The notes under the pieces are model-generated. The model worked only from the letters and a program-made list of their open reading frames with translations, searched no databases and was not told the DNA's origin. Both the position numbers and the translations under genes were made by a program. This document shows, in pieces, positions 1 through 14,000 of a stretch of DNA of 64,000 nt (position 1 is the stretch's first letter; every line of letters begins with the position of its first letter). Origin of the DNA: Paguma larvata (lineage: Eukaryota; Chordata; Mammalia; Carnivora; Viverridae); assembly GCA_030068075.1 (NCBI GenBank), contig CM057826.1, forward strand, positions 77,907,312-77,971,311. The letters run 5' to 3'.

Positions 1-3000
1 CACGACGCCCAGGTGAGTCGTATGCATATTAAAGTTTGAGATGTGTTGTTCTACATGCCAGTCTAAGAATTCCTTAATGCAAAAACTTCTCAATTTTTAG
101 ACAGGATAATCAAAATAGTATCTTCAGTAGCCCATCAATGGGCTACCTTGGTTCAATTCCAGAAACAAGGTGATAGCTAAATGCACTATCAAACAATTAG
201 CAGTTTGATTAATTTTTTAACAATATCCTCCCAGTATGAATGGAAAAAGAAAACCCTAACAAATTACCAACAAATCATTGCATAAACGTGCATGTGTGCC
301 GTTGCTGTGCGAGTTTTCTGTGCCAATGTGCCAAATCACACTGCAGTACTGGATACAGTCAGTCTGCAGGTGGCACAGGATTAATTAACATAGCAATCTC
401 ATCTGAAAAAATATGACACACTACAATCGATTACATGACTGTTTTCTTTCAAGATGAATTTGGAGAGGTTAGACTTCACTCACAGCTTCCTAAGATAACT
501 AACTCTTAGCCTTCAAGAGTTCTATGGAGATCTCTTTTTCTCTCTCACACACACACATACACAATTATTGTTTCTGATGGGATTTAAATAGTATCTCAGG
601 TAAGTCTTCTGAATGAAAACATTACAAGTCTGAGTAATGCCCTTGCATATTTTGGTATCAGCCTAACATGTTCTGTAAAAGAGAAAGAAATCCATATTCC
701 TTTCCATTAAATGTTCTTCTCTCAAAGTTGTGAGAAACACACCTACACAGCATCTTTTAGAGGACTTATAAAGTTGTCATATATCTTCCTCACATATGCA
801 AACACTCAAAAAACAGTCTGTTTTAGCGTAATGAATAAACTCTGGCAAATTCGGAGTTTGTATTCCTTCCCAATATACATTATTTAAATGCTGAATACAT
901 GCATGTTTTCTCACTGATGAATTTTATTAATTCCAACCATTTTATTTTTGGGGGGAAATCAAAGTAGCCAGTGCTCCTTAACCTTTTTTTTTTTACTCAT
1001 AGAGCTACTGGTAAGTAAGATGAAAATCATGGATCTTTTTGCCACTAAATAATAGAATTTATTATTAATATTTATTATATGTAACATGTGTTAACATAAT
1101 ACTGTACTTTATATTCTAAATAATTTCATAATTACAGTTTTTATTATAAATATATTTTATGTTAATAATACTAGTCAATTAATTCCCTATTTTTCATGGC
1201 TAACTACAATAGAACATAGGCAATAAAAAAGCCAACTGGAAGGATGGAAATACTTAGAGGAACACAAGGAAACTTTGAATGGATGACCAATTATATCCAT
1301 CAAGAAATTACATGAACTCCAAAAAAATTCATGTAAAATAATGATGGGACTTGATCAGTGAGCAAAAAATCTGTTCAGGAATGAAAAGAAAAAACAGCAC
1401 CATTCCAACGTTGTTGTTGTTGTTGTTATTTACAGAACCACAACTTTATGGAGGTTCTCAAATTCAGCTTACCAGATGATGAAACGTGCAGGCTATGTTC
1501 TGCCAGCTGCCTGAACCCGTTACGGAGGCCTTTCTCACGTATGAAAGCCTGACCTTTCGTTGCTTCTCTACAGGAATTCTGGTTTATCCAGTGTTCTCCA
1601 AAAGGTTTGTACTTTGCTACTTAGATGGCTTTGTTCAGAAGTTTCTTCTTCCTGTCCATTTTAGTCTATTATTGTTCTACTTCTATGAGAGTAGAACAAT
1701 GCTATTAAGTCTAAAATGCTATTAAAACTATATTATTTATGTGTATGTGTGTTGTGTGTGTGTATACACACATACACTATTAGGAATAGTACTGCCAATT
1801 AAACTAAACAGAATTTTGTAATCATCAATAGTAAGATGAATTGCAATTTTGGAGATATCTTAAATTGTGAAAAAGAAAATACCACCTTAGAATAAATTAA
1901 ATATAGTACCTTAAAGCATTTATTCCCATCCCCTGAAAAAACATTTGAATGTGATCACTTCTTCTTTTAAACAGAATGCAACATATTTTACCCTGTACTG
2001 TAGTTATCTAGGCTTTTTTTTTTTTTTATCTCCTTATTTTAAGTCTCTCAGCTAGGTCATATCTAGCTAATGCTAATGTTAAATTGAAAAGTTAAAATTT
2101 CACATTATTAGATTGCTTTAGGCTTTTCTCAAATAGATTGAGATAAATTTCCACAAACGGCAAACACTGGCCAAAGTAGGAGATATAAACTTCATTACAG
2201 GCAGCTAAATATATAGTACATTAAAGTTTAGTAATTAAATAGGAGAAAATCCAAGAATAGTAATGAGGTTGTAGGCTCGGAGCTATCACTAGTGTTTCAA
2301 GAAACTGATCTAGGAGTTACGGTAGAGAGCAGTCTGAAGATAGCCCCAGGGGCTGCTTCAGCCCAGTTAGTCATCAGAAGACTCTTCCATTATCATAAAT
2401 TAATCTAGGAATGCACCCAGAATAATGCAAGGTGTTCTAGATAGTAAATTTCATTATAATAAGATGGTGGTAGTGGTAGTGTGGGTTCTACAAAGGCTTC
2501 TAAGATGACCAAAGGAATAGATGCCTCTTCTTTGGTATGGAGAAAACCAATCTAAAGATCTATATGATCTTCGATTATAAAATAATAGTGAATATGGATG
2601 AGATACACACATGCTTATCACTAGGATACAGAATTGAAAGGGGCTGAGAGACGGCTTACTGTTGTTATTCTGAGTTCTGTCCCTTCCTTCTTAGTTGCTC
2701 TGACTCTGTTGAGAAAGTCTGTGGTTCTGCTCTGGAAGCCTAGCTGGAGACAGGAAGGGTAGTGTCATCAGTTAATGATTTGCTTCACTTTGCTGTTTGC
2801 CAAGAGGTTTAAGCTTAAGAATTTTGCAAAGCAAGTCTCTCATTTTGGAAGTAGGCCTTTATTTTTTATTTGTTTCAGAGGGGTGAAAATTGCCTATTGT
2901 GGCCCAGCTTCAGAAACACATGAAGTTACATGAATTGAGAACATAGATAAATTTCAGTGATAGTTAAGATGATAGAAGGTTTGATTTTAGGTTTTAAATT

Positions 3001-3137
3001 TCTAAACTTTTAGCAAGGAAAGAGAAGACAGAGCTTGTTTAAATTGGCTTCTGATGCCTTTGGAATGTAAGTTCCATGAGTTTAGAGATTGTTGTGTTTT
3101 GATCACTACTCTATTCCCATCATTTAAAAATAGTGTC

Positions 3138-3280
3138 TGGGGTGCCTGGGTGGCTCAGTCGGCTAAGTGTCTGACTCTCGATTTCACTCACATCACGATC
3201 TCACGGTTCGTGGGATCTATCCCCATCCTGGGCTCTGCAGTGACAGCGCACGGGATTCTCTCTCTCCACCCCTACCCTGA
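3138..3280 (+). repeat. CAN-SINE (SINEC_Fc-like), 3'-truncated
   Basis: GGGGTGCCTGGGTGGCTCAG head, then a short CT-rich end. Lacks the usual A-rich tail. Confidence 0.85.
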
Positions 3281-4800
3281 TTTCCGTTTGGAAAGGGAGA
3301 TGTCAAAACTACCCTTGGTTGAGAACCACTGTTTTTGATATTGAGAATATACTGGCAAAACAATGTTACCTGATAGTAAAAATTACCAAAACACCTTATG
3401 AATTAAATAGACATGTTTCTGTTCAGTTGCTAATAAGATACAGCAAATTTGAACTTCATCAAACGTATTACAGGTAAATACATATAATGTGAGGGGTGTT
3501 AAGGAGATACATAACTTGCACAAATTACAATTTGTAACTGTAATCACTACTATAATTGTAATTGCTAATCTTATAATTAGTAAGTAGAATCTTAATGAGT
3601 ACTACTACCACTACTTGTTTAACAGTTGTCTGGAAGAAACAAGTGTGCAGCCCTTAAAGATCCCAGGATGGTGTAGTGTATTACATACAGAATGGACATA
3701 GAGCTGGACTAGTGTTCCTAAACTGATACAAGAAGAAAGTATCACTCGATGACTAAAAAGACAAACGGAATATTATAGTAACAAACTAAAGACATTTGTA
3801 ATTCTGCCTGGAAATACACGTAGGTTAAAAAATGGCCAATTTCAGTGAGAAAGGCAGCACAAAGAGTTATAAAAACAAGTTTTGACTTTGAGAACCAGTC
3901 TATTAAAATACTGAATACTCCTATTAAGTTTGATATTGAGAGACATTTTTTTCTGAGACCATTTTTAAAACTGCACAGAAAAATCTAAAAGATAATGCAG
4001 CATAATTCATATAGCTTTTGCAGATATGCTGTTAACAGCTACCTTGACCTATCTGTCAGCTAAATGACTGTGTGGGTATATACAGCACTAATGCAAATAG
4101 TCCTGGAGCTCTGGTGAAATACGAAAATTAGCTACAGGCAATTATTATATTGAAAACCATCTTTGATGTCCTAAATATCAAGAGTGAAGTGGCTCTTTTC
4201 CTTTTACTTATTTTAAACCATAGTTTAAACAAAACATTGGTGTTTATCAAATAATAAGCTGAAGACAGATAATATAACTTTCTATCCCATTCATTTCAAC
4301 AATTAATTCTGTGCCTACCATGCACTGACACTATATTGGCAATGGGAATAAAGCAATGAAAAAGAGAAACAGAGTCCTTATGATCCCACTGAGGAGTAAA
4401 ATTCAGATCCTATTTTAACCATGTCACATACAGACTGATAGTTACAGGGAGTATGAGGTGTTCAACCTTAGATTCTTTTTACTATGGGATTGGCTGAGGA
4501 AACTGAGAAAACAATAGGACAATAGGATAGGATAATTGTATAGGATAGGATAATAAGATTGGTTATGCTTTACTTTGGATTAAGCTTACTTTCTAGAAAG
4601 TAGAAGAATTTTAAAAAGAAATTTTGAAACTGCATGAAATAATTAGCAGTGCAACACTTTAGAAAAAAGAAAGCATTATGTAAATATTGAACTATAATTC
4701 TGGTTAAGTCATTTTTATAATAATAATCTTTCCCTTGATTAAACACTTATTCTTTGCTAGGTATTGTTAAAGAATTTATATTACCTCATTAAATCTTTAA

Positions 4801-5028
4801 AAACTTTTTTAAATGTTCTATTTATTTTTGAGAGAGAGAGAGAGCATGTGCATGTGTTCACACAGCAGGGGAGAGGTAGAGAGAGAGAGAGAGAAAAAGA
4901 GTCCAAAGTAGGCTCCAGGCTCTGAGCTCTCAGCACAGAGCCTGATGAGCGGCTAGAACTCATAAACCATGAGATCATGACCTGAGCCAAAGTTGGATGC
5001 TTAACTGACTGAGCCACCCAGGAGCCCT
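4801..5028 (-). repeat. CAN-SINE (SINEC_Fc-like)
   Basis: Antisense copy: T-rich tail end, GA repeat, then CTGAGCCACCCAGGAGCCC. Confidence 0.9.
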
Positions 5029-5140
5029 CCTATTTAATCTTTTTACATGCTCTCTTATAGTAACTCATTTAAAATCCTAATCATCCAATGAGGTAGGTAT
5101 TATTTTTTTTAATATATTTTTTATTTTTTTATTTTTATTT

Positions 5141-5349
5141 TATTTTTTTTAATGTTTATTTATTTTTGAGACATAGAAACAGAGTGTGAGCAGGAGAAGG
5201 TCAGAGAGAGAGGGAGACACAGAATCCGAAGCAGGCTCTAGGCTGAGCTGTCAGCACAGAGCCCGACGCGGGGCTCGAACTCACAGACTGCGAGATCATG
5301 ACCTGAGCCGAAGTCGGCCACTTAACCGACTGAGCCACCCAGGCACCCC
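5141..5349 (-). repeat. CAN-SINE (SINEC_Fc-like)
   Basis: Antisense copy ending TGAGCCACCCAGGCACCCC, directly abutting an older SINE. Confidence 0.9.
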
Positions 5350-5456
5350 TATTTTTTTTTATTTTTTAGTAATCTCTATACCCAACATGGGGCTCAAGCT
5401 CGCAACTCTGAGATCAAGAGTCACACGCTCCACCAACTGAGTGAGTGGGGCGCCCT
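5350..5456 (-). repeat. Older CAN-SINE subfamily
   Basis: Antisense: ATACCCAACATGGGGCTCAA and GATCAAGAGTCACACGC, ending GGGGCGCCC. It lacks the felid-type CT-rich body, so it belongs to an older caniform/feliform-wide subfamily. Confidence 0.7.
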
Positions 5457-5620
5457 GAGGTGTTTATTATTAATTCCAGTTTTCAGATAAGCACACCGAC
5501 ACTTAGAGAAGCCAAGTAACTTCCCCACGGTCACAAGGATGGTAGGCAGGGACGCTGGGCGTTTAACGGTTATGGTGGGACTCAAAGTCTGTGCTCCTTC
5601 CACCACATCTACCTCTGCTT
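5457..5620 (-). repeat. MIR-like remnant
   Basis: The plus strand shows AGAGAAGCCAAGTAACTTCC and GGTCACAAGGATGGTAGG, the reverse complement of a MIR body. Diverged. Confidence 0.5.
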
Positions 5621-6244
5621 CCACCCTTTTCTTCTGCTGCATTACTGGGCAGAGTGGGGGAAGAGCTCTGTGCACAGACCTGTGCAGTGGTCCAGAGCTG
5701 GTGAAGAGCTTCTGAAAGAAATGAGAGAGCAACTGCATACTGAGGAGAGGGTGTGGTACGAAATGAGACAGGAGGTACGTAGTGACTAGATCATGGAAGG
5801 TCTTACAAACCACATTGTGGATGTGGGATTTTAGCCGACTTACAGACCAAAAAAAAAAAAAAAAAACACTGAAAGATTTTAAGCACATAAGTCACTCGAT
5901 CAGATGTTTATTTTAAAAAGATCACTCTGGCTGCCTAGAAAAAAGAGTGAGATAGAGGAAAAGTTAGAGGGCCACTTCAATATTTTAGGCAGGAGAAGTT
6001 AGTGGCTTGGCAGAGACGGTAAGTGAATAAACTGGAGATCTATTTTAAAAGTAGAGCTGACAACATCTGGTGATGGATTACAAGACAGAGGTGGGGAGGA
6101 GATGTGAGGGTCCCTTCTGGGTTTTCAGGATTGATATCTTTTAGATTTTGGAAGACAGAAAAGGAAAGAAATTTAACATTACCCAGAAGAGCAAGCCTAA
6201 TACTACTCAGATTATTCTATTTTAGTATCTCTTTACCCCAAACT

Positions 6245-6655
6245 CATTGTATTAGTTTCCTAGGGCTGCAGTAGCAAATTACTGCAAAAAGTGTGGCTTA
6301 AAACAACATAAATTTATTCTCTCACAATTCTAGAGGCTAGAAATCAAGGTATTGGCTGGACCATGCTTCCTCTGAAGGCTCTTGGGAAGAATTAATCCTT
6401 TTTTCCTCACTTCTGGCATTCTTTGGTTTGTAGCTGTGATCAGTGCAGTCTCTGCTTCCATCTTCACACTGCCTTCTCTGTGTATTTATGCCCTTTTCTA
6501 ATGAGAACATGAGTCATTGGATGTAGAGCTCACTTTTAAATTCAGGATGACTTCATCTTGAACCCTTAGTTAATTGCACCTATTTCCAAATAAGGTCACG
6601 TTCTGAAGTTCCAGGTAAACATGAAGTTTTGGGTAACACTATTTATCTCACTACA
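6245..6655 (-). mobile_element. MLT1-type LTR (ERVL-MaLR), antisense
   Basis: Begins TGTATTAGTTTCCTAGG and runs through ACATAAATTTATTCTCTCAC to AAATAAGGTCACGTTCTGAAG, which matches the reverse complement of MLT1 LTRs. Old and diverged, without internal sequence. Confidence 0.7.
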
Positions 6656-7309
6656 TTCACTATTATTTTATTGAATTTATTTTCTGGTTCTTACCATAAT
6701 CATTAGAATTAGCATCACTACTACCACTGCCATAACCCTCAGTTAGCACCTGTTAGGCAAGAGGTACTGCTCTAAGCCTTTAATATGTATTTGTGCCAGG
6801 GGCCACAGTGGTGGAAGACTCTAAGATCATACCCAAGTTCACTAGGAGGACTCACAGGACTCAGCATATAGTTGTTCACATGGGTATGATTTATTTTAGT
6901 GAAAGGACACAGAGCAAAATCAGCAAAGGGAAAAGGTATTTAGGGTAAGTCCATAGTAAACCACTTACAAGTTTCCAAGGAGAGTCACAAAGGGCACGCT
7001 TAATTCATCTAGCATCAAACGTGACAATGCATGTGAAGTGTTGTCTGTCAGGGAAGCTCATTAGTACCCAAGTTGTTATTGAGGCTGATCACCCTCTGCC
7101 TACCACATACCAAAATCCCAGACTCCCAGGGAAAGCAGGTGTTCAGTACAAACCACATTTTACACTCTAGCTGGATAATAAGTCACTTTTATCAGGGAAT
7201 AGACGGAAGGCTCCTGAAATTCAAGTTACCAGACATAAGCCACGGCCATTCTTGAAAGCAGCCTTTCTAAGGATAGCCATCTCAGACCTGCTGTGTTAGC
7301 CACTTTTTC

Positions 7310-7490
7310 TGCAGATCTCATTCCATTTAATCCTTACGACAAAGAAATTAAAGTTCAGTTAGCTTAGATAATGTTCCCAAGATTATACTACTAAGAGGTC
7401 AGCAGTAAATAGAGAAGCCAAGATTTATATGAAGGGAATCTGATTCCAGATCTCTGCTCTTATCCACTATGTTTGGCTGCCTGGTTTTTG
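7310..7490 (-). repeat. MIR-like remnant
   Basis: Reverse-complement MIR pattern (AAGTTCAGTTAGCTTAG, TTATACTACTAAG, TGATTCCAGATCTCTGCTC). Diverged. Confidence 0.5.
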
Positions 7491-7886
7491 AGGACTTAAT
7501 AAAATGGAGAAAAAAAAAGTTGTAATAGGCTGACATTAGAGATAACTGACAAAAAGCAAGTACCAAGAAGATTATGGTCTTTAAAAATGATTGTAAAGTG
7601 AATAAGGAAGTAGACATTGTATAACAAAAACTCAAAATAAATTTTGGACTGAACAATTTTATAGACCTTTGATATTTAAGAAAAACAAAATTACTAGTGT
7701 ATTAGCAGCTTTAATATTTTAAGAAGATTAAAGAAAGGTGAAGTTTTAGCCAAATTAACACAATTGAGGGATTAAGAGATTTACTTTCACCATTGTGGAA
7801 AAATAAAAAACAAAAGTCACAAAAGAGTACATGTATGTGCTATAGCAGAGGGTAGCATATTAGATTATTTTGTTGTATTTTTTTAC

Positions 7887-8046
7887 CTAATGGAGTGATG
7901 CCCTGAAGTGTAGTCCAGTTTTCCAAATTTTTGTGTTCGGTAGCCATTCTTCTCCATGATATCCATCCATGTTGTATAATTTGGATCTAGGCCCTTAAAG
8001 TTATTCCAAGATTCTGTTAAGTGAGTGAAGAGGCCACTCCACATTG
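7887..8046 (-). CDS. ARSK: ARSK coding exon 3
   Basis: 160 nt, entered through CCCCCCAG and left through GTAAAA. It encodes [20 protein letters not shown] and onward to [11 protein letters not shown], about residues 90-143, collinear with human ARSK. It ends with two bases (AG) of a split Ser codon. It contains the N-glycosylation sequon NYT. The reading frame is intact. Confidence 0.94.
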
Positions 8047-11000
8047 CTGGGGGGAGAAAAGAAATTGGGACTAGTGTAAAGCTTACTGATTTGTTTTAAT
8101 TATCGAGACAACTGCAGCAAGAGAAAGAATCAACTACGTTAGAGCTCATGCCCTGGAGTCAAACATAACCTGCATTAGGTGCTCTGCCTGACATTCTGGT
8201 TCTTATCTCGTCTATCAAGGGGAGAATTCTGCAAGGAACTACTATTTCCATTTTATAAGTGAGTCTCTAAGGCTTACAAGTTAAGTTTTTTAAGGTAAAC
8301 ACAGCTGGAATTATGTATAATGCCTGTTAAGACTCTAAAGTCTTCTTTCAATCATAAAAGTAATCCCTAAGTATTTATTTATTTTCCAAGTCAGTCAACT
8401 GAAGTATAGATCTTTTTCCAACATGATGACGGATTTTTCCCAATCCTTGTACTGGCTTTCTATGAAAAATTTAAGTGTACTATGTCTTTGGTCGTATTTT
8501 CTACAACTATGATTGTAACCAATAAATCCTTTTTCAAGTATTAACAGACCTAAAGGGAGAAATAGGCAGCAATAAAATGAAGTAGGGGACTTCAATACCC
8601 CAGTTTCAACAATGGATGGATCATCCAGACAGCAAATCAATAAAGTGACACTGGACTTAAAAACTACATGTTAGACCAGATGGGCTTAAAAGACATTTAC
8701 AGAACATTCCATCTAAAAGCAACAGGATATATATATACGCTTATTAAGTGCACATGGAACATTCTCTAGGACAGAGTGTATGATAGGCCACAAAAAATGT
8801 CATAATAAATTTAAGAAGTTAAAATAAGAAGCATCTTTTCTGACCACCACAAAGGTATAAAACTGGAAGTCATTTACAAGAAGAAAATTGGAAAATTCAC
8901 AAACATGTGAAGATTATACCACATGCTACAGAATAACCAATGGGTCAAAGAAGAAATCAAAAGAGAAATCAAACAATATGTTGAGACAAATGAAAATGGA
9001 AGTATAACATACCAAAATTAATGACATGCAGAAAAAGTAGTTCTAAGAGGGAAGTTCATAGGAGTTAAATGTCTACATTAAGAAAAAAGCTCAAACAGCC
9101 TATCTTTACATCTCTAGAACTAGAAAAAGAACAAACTAAGCCCAACATTAGTAGAAGAAAGGAAGTAACAAAGATTAGAGTGAAGATAAAAAAAAATAGA
9201 GACTAAAAAAGAAAATACAAATGATCAATAAAACTAAGAGCCATTTTTTTAAAGATAAAAAGATAAACATTTAGCTAAACTTACCAGGAAAAGAGACTAC
9301 TGAAATGAATAAAATCAGAAATGAAATAGAAGTTACAACTGATGACACAGAATTATAAAGAATTAATTATAAGACCACTATGGACTATTATATGCCAACA
9401 AATTGGAAGACCTAGAAGTGGATATATTCTTAGAAGTATACAACCTACCAAGAAGGAAGCATGAAGAAATAGACGATCCAACAGACCAATTATGAATAAG
9501 GAGATAGAATCAGTAATCAAATGCCTCCCAACAAAGCAAAGTCCAGGACCAGAAAGCTTTACTGGTGAATTCTACCAAACATTTGTATAAGAATTAATAT
9601 CAGTCCCTCTCTCTAAACTCTTCTGAAAAACAGAAGAGGAGGAAACACTTCCACACTCATTTTACAATGCCAACAGTATCCTGATACTGAAACCAGAGGA
9701 GGACACCACAAAAGAAGAAAATGACAGGCCAATATTCCTGATGAACATCATGTAAAATCATCAACAAAATAGCAGCAAACTGGTTTCAACAATAACTTAG
9801 AAGGGTCATACGCCATAATCAATTGGGATTTATTCCAGGGATACAAAGATGATTCAACACCTGTAAATCAATCAACATGATATACCACATTAACAAAATG
9901 AAGGATAAAAATCATATGCTCATCTCAATAGATGCAGCGAAAGCATTTGACAAAATTGAATATCATTCATGATAAAAACTCTCAACAAACTGGATATAGA
10001 AGGAACAGAGGTCAACATAATAAAATCCATGTATGACAATCCATAGCTAACATTATATTTAGTGGTGAAAAGCTGAAAGCTTTTCTTCTAAGATCAGGAA
10101 CAAGACAAGGGTACTTACTCTCACAACTCCTATTCAACATAGTAGAAGTCCTAGATAGACCAGTTAGGTGAGAAGAAGAAATAAAAGGCATCCAAACTGA
10201 AAGAAGAAAAAGGTTCTATTTGCAGATGATATATATAGAAAACCCCAAAGATTCCACCAAGAAACTGTTGCAACTATTCATTGCATTTACTAAAGTTGTG
10301 GGATATGAAACCAATATACAAAAATCGGTTGCATTTCTATATGCTAATGACAAACTATTAGAGAAGTTAAAACAATCCCATTTATAATTGCATCAAAAAG
10401 AATAAATTACCTAGAAAAAATTTAACCAAGGAGGAGAAGATCTGTAACCTATAAACTGTAAGACACTGATGAAAGAAACTGAAGACACAAATAAACGGAA
10501 AGATACTCTGAGCTCATGGATAGGAAGAAATGATATTATTAAAATGTCCATACCACCCAATGAAACCTACAGATTCAATGCAATCCTTATCAAAATTCTA
10601 ATGGCATTTTCCCCAGAAATAGAACAAACAATGCTAAAATTTGTATGGAACCACATAGACCGCAAATAGCCAAAGCAATCTTGAGAAAGAAGAATAAAGC
10701 TGGAAGCATCACCGTTCTTGATTTCAAACTATATTACAAAGGCAGAACCATGAAGAAAGCATGGTGTTGGCATGAAAACAGATACACAGACGGATGAAAC
10801 AGAACAGAGAGCCCAGAAATAAACCCACACATACAGGTCAAAAAATTTAAAAGAAGCCAAGAATATCTAATGGGGAAAGGGCAGTCTCTTCAAAAACTGG
10901 TGATGGGAAAACTGGACCCTTTTCTTACACCATACACAAAAATCAACTCAAAATGGATTAAACACTGAACTTAAGACTTGAAACCAAGAAACTACTAGAA

Positions 11001-14000
11001 GAAAACGGGGTAAGCTCCTTGACATCAGAATTGACAGTAATTTTTTTGTATTTGACGCTAAAAGCAAAGGCAAAACAAGTAAAATCAACAAGCGGAACTA
11101 CATTAAACTTGAAAGCTTCTGCACAGCAAAGGAAACCATCGACAAAATAAAAAGGCAGTCTGTGGAATGGGAGAAAACATTTGCAAATCATAGATCTGAT
11201 AATTAGTATCCAACATATACAAAGAACTCGTATAATTGAATAGCAAAAAGAAAGATTAAAAACTGGGCAGAGGAACTAAATATTTTTCCAAAGACATAGA
11301 AATGGTCAAACAGCTGCATGAAAAGATGCTCAGTATCACTAATCATCAGGGAAATACAACTCAAGACCACAATGAGATCTCATCTCTGTTGGGAGCCGTT
11401 TTGGGCTCACAGGTTGAGAAGTAACAAAGTTGCATCCTGGGGATGGTTTGCACCTCCTCCATTGTAGTTGGAAGTATAGCCCTCAAAACAACACCCTGAT
11501 TTCTCCTGTTTACAGATAATTAACATTAAGGCCTTAAGGAAACACCCTGTTCTCTCCCCCCACCCTAAATTTATATGTTAATTATCCTGAAACCAACATA
11601 CAGGATTAAGGAAGTTACCACCTTGCTGGTAAAAACAGATTATTGTTAAAGAGATCAAACTATGGAATGTCACTCACTGCTATAATGTAACTCACTACCT
11701 TTTAAATAAAGACGCTGAGACCAGCAGGGCAGAGATGCCAGAATTGAGAAGGCGCCAGAATGGCGGAGACGCCAGAATTGCCAGGGCTGCCTGCTTGGTC
11801 ATCAGACTCCATCTTTCTCGTGGCTCTCTCACTTCCTTTCGCCTGACCGTCTGTTCTTCGTGGACCCCTAGATTCGCCAGAACAAGGACCCCGGCACATC
11901 TCATCCCTGTTAGAATGACTGTCAAGACGACAAGACATAACAAGTCATGGTGAAGATGTGGAGACAAGAGAACGCTTGTGCATCTCTGTTGGAAATGTAA
12001 ATTGACGAGGCCACTGTGGAAAACAGTATGAAGTTTCCTCAAGAACATTACAACTAGAAGTATCATACAGTCCAGCAGCGCCCACTTCCAGGTATTTACC
12101 CAAAAAGGAGAAAATCATTATCTCAAAGAGATATCTGCACCCGTATGTTCATTGCAGTGTTATTCACAAGAGCCAAGACATGGAAGCAACCTAAGTGTCC
12201 ACTGATAGATGAATGCGTATGCCATATACATATGTATCACCCATACATACATATGTATTACACATACACACATATAGAGAGAGAAATATTAGTCATGAAA
12301 AAAGGAAACTGTCTTTCAACACAGTGGATGGACCTTTAAGTCATTATGTTAAGTGAAAGAGGTCATACGAGAAAAACAAGTAGTGTATGATCTTACATAT
12401 ATGTAGAATAAAAAAAAAATGGAACTAATAGAAACGTAAAAGATTACGGTTGTCAGGAGGGGGGGTGGGAGTGGGAAAATGCATGAAGGTGGTAAACATG
12501 TACAAATTTCCAGTAATAAGTAAGTTCTGGGGATATAATCTATAGCATGGGTACTATAGTTAATAATAACAGCATGGGATTATATATTTAAAAGTTGCTA
12601 AGAGAATAGGTCTTAAAAGATCTCATCAAAAGAAATTTTTTAATTAAGGGAGGTGATGAATATTAATGCCATTTATGATGATAATCATGTCACAATATAT
12701 ACATATATGAAGTCATTATATTGTATACACCTTAATACAATGTTCTATGTCAATTATCTCAATAAAACTGGGGAAAAATTATTTTCCCTTTCAGTTTTTG
12801 TGTACACACACAGTAGGGTTGAATAAGCTTTCTCTTCTCATCTAACACAATGATTTTTGAGAAGTGGGATGAGGGTTGTCTGGGTTTGAATCTCAATAAT
12901 GTCAATGACTGAGTGACCTTTGATAAGTTACTTAACCTTTTAGTACTATAGTTTTCATATGCAAAGGGGGGTGGTAACAATATCTACTTCATGGAAATGT
13001 TATTATTATATAAATTAAGACATGTAAAGCACTTAGAATATTGCCAGGCACAGGATAAGAATGCAACAAATGTTAGTTTCTATTACTATTTCTCCTTGTT
13101 CAAAGGCTGCAAAGTATCGTTGTTTTAGGAAAAGCATCACCTAACATTTCTGAAACCTTTAGAGTTCATTAATCGCCTTTTAATTCATTATTTCACTTGA
13201 TGCCAGGAACAACCCTGTGAGGCACACAGCATATAAACCCTTTCGTAGATAAGGAAACTGAGTGACTTGCCTGGCTCACTGAAGATTAGAATCCAGGACA
13301 ACACCTCATCCTAGTCCATTGCTTGTTCTACTTGCTCAGTAGAGAAAAAAAAAAAAAAAAACTTACAAAACTGTTTTAATATGCCTGGGCCTTCCTCACT
13401 GAAATATCATTTGGAGTATTGTCTGGGTTTCCTTTAATCACTGGTGACTACATAGGTGATTGTGCTGGTGGTGGATGTGAAGGGACTTGGGACTTCTATC
13501 ACAGAGAAGATCATGTCAGGAATGTCCTGACAGACACAAACAGTTGCATGCTTTTCAATATATTGCAAAGCAAACAACCAAACATTAGAAAGGCGGGAAG
13601 GACACTCTATCAGAGCAGAGACAATTTATTTTTTTAAAATGGCATTTTCCTCTGCTTCTCCAATATTCATGGATTAATACTGCTGACATTTTAACATTAA
13701 ACCTATGCCTACTTGTTAAATTACGATAATAAAAGTGAACAAATAGGTTTGGGATAGAAGTGAATTAAGACTAAAGAGAAACAGATAGTCTGTAATCTGA
13801 AATAATATGAAAAAATTCAGAGAAACCTGATGGATGTATGAAAATTCTAACTACTTTGTGGTATGCTCTGAAGTCACTCCCAACTCTCTCTATTCTTACT
13901 GAAAATTTTCTTAAAAATACAAATCTTTTAGGAAATGGGAGTATTTCCTCATTTGCTTGGATTGTCCAGAGGTTCTTAGTCACCTATCATAAGGAAATGA

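Larger units (their letters stand above)
1..7886 (-). other. ARSK intron 3 (partial; next exon beyond left edge)
   Basis: I found no sequence resembling ARSK exon 4 here, so the intron runs off the window. From 1 to 3130 it is AT-rich unique sequence with small microsatellites, for example TTG repeats at 1411-1427 and TG/CA near 1740-1775. From 3138 onward it holds SINE copies, a MIR-like piece, an MLT1-type LTR and a second MIR-like piece, all listed separately. 3300-4800 shows no gene; about 4305-4400 has an L2-like look. Confidence 0.7.

Noticed and set aside
1..24. CACGACGCCCAG/GTGAGT at the very left edge looks like an exon end with a splice donor on the plus strand.
   Set aside because: Only 12 bases precede it. 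The surrounding region should be ARSK intron 3 on the other strand, and no protein can be read.
5421..5888. 155-residue minus-strand ORF.
   Set aside because: It covers an old SINE, a MIR-like piece and a poly(A)/poly(T) run. No recognisable domain.
11695..12066. 123-residue minus-strand ORF and a 72-residue plus-strand ORF.
   Set aside because: Both lie across the solo LTR and the L1 border. They have no codon pattern or homology I recognise and are chance ORFs in repeats.
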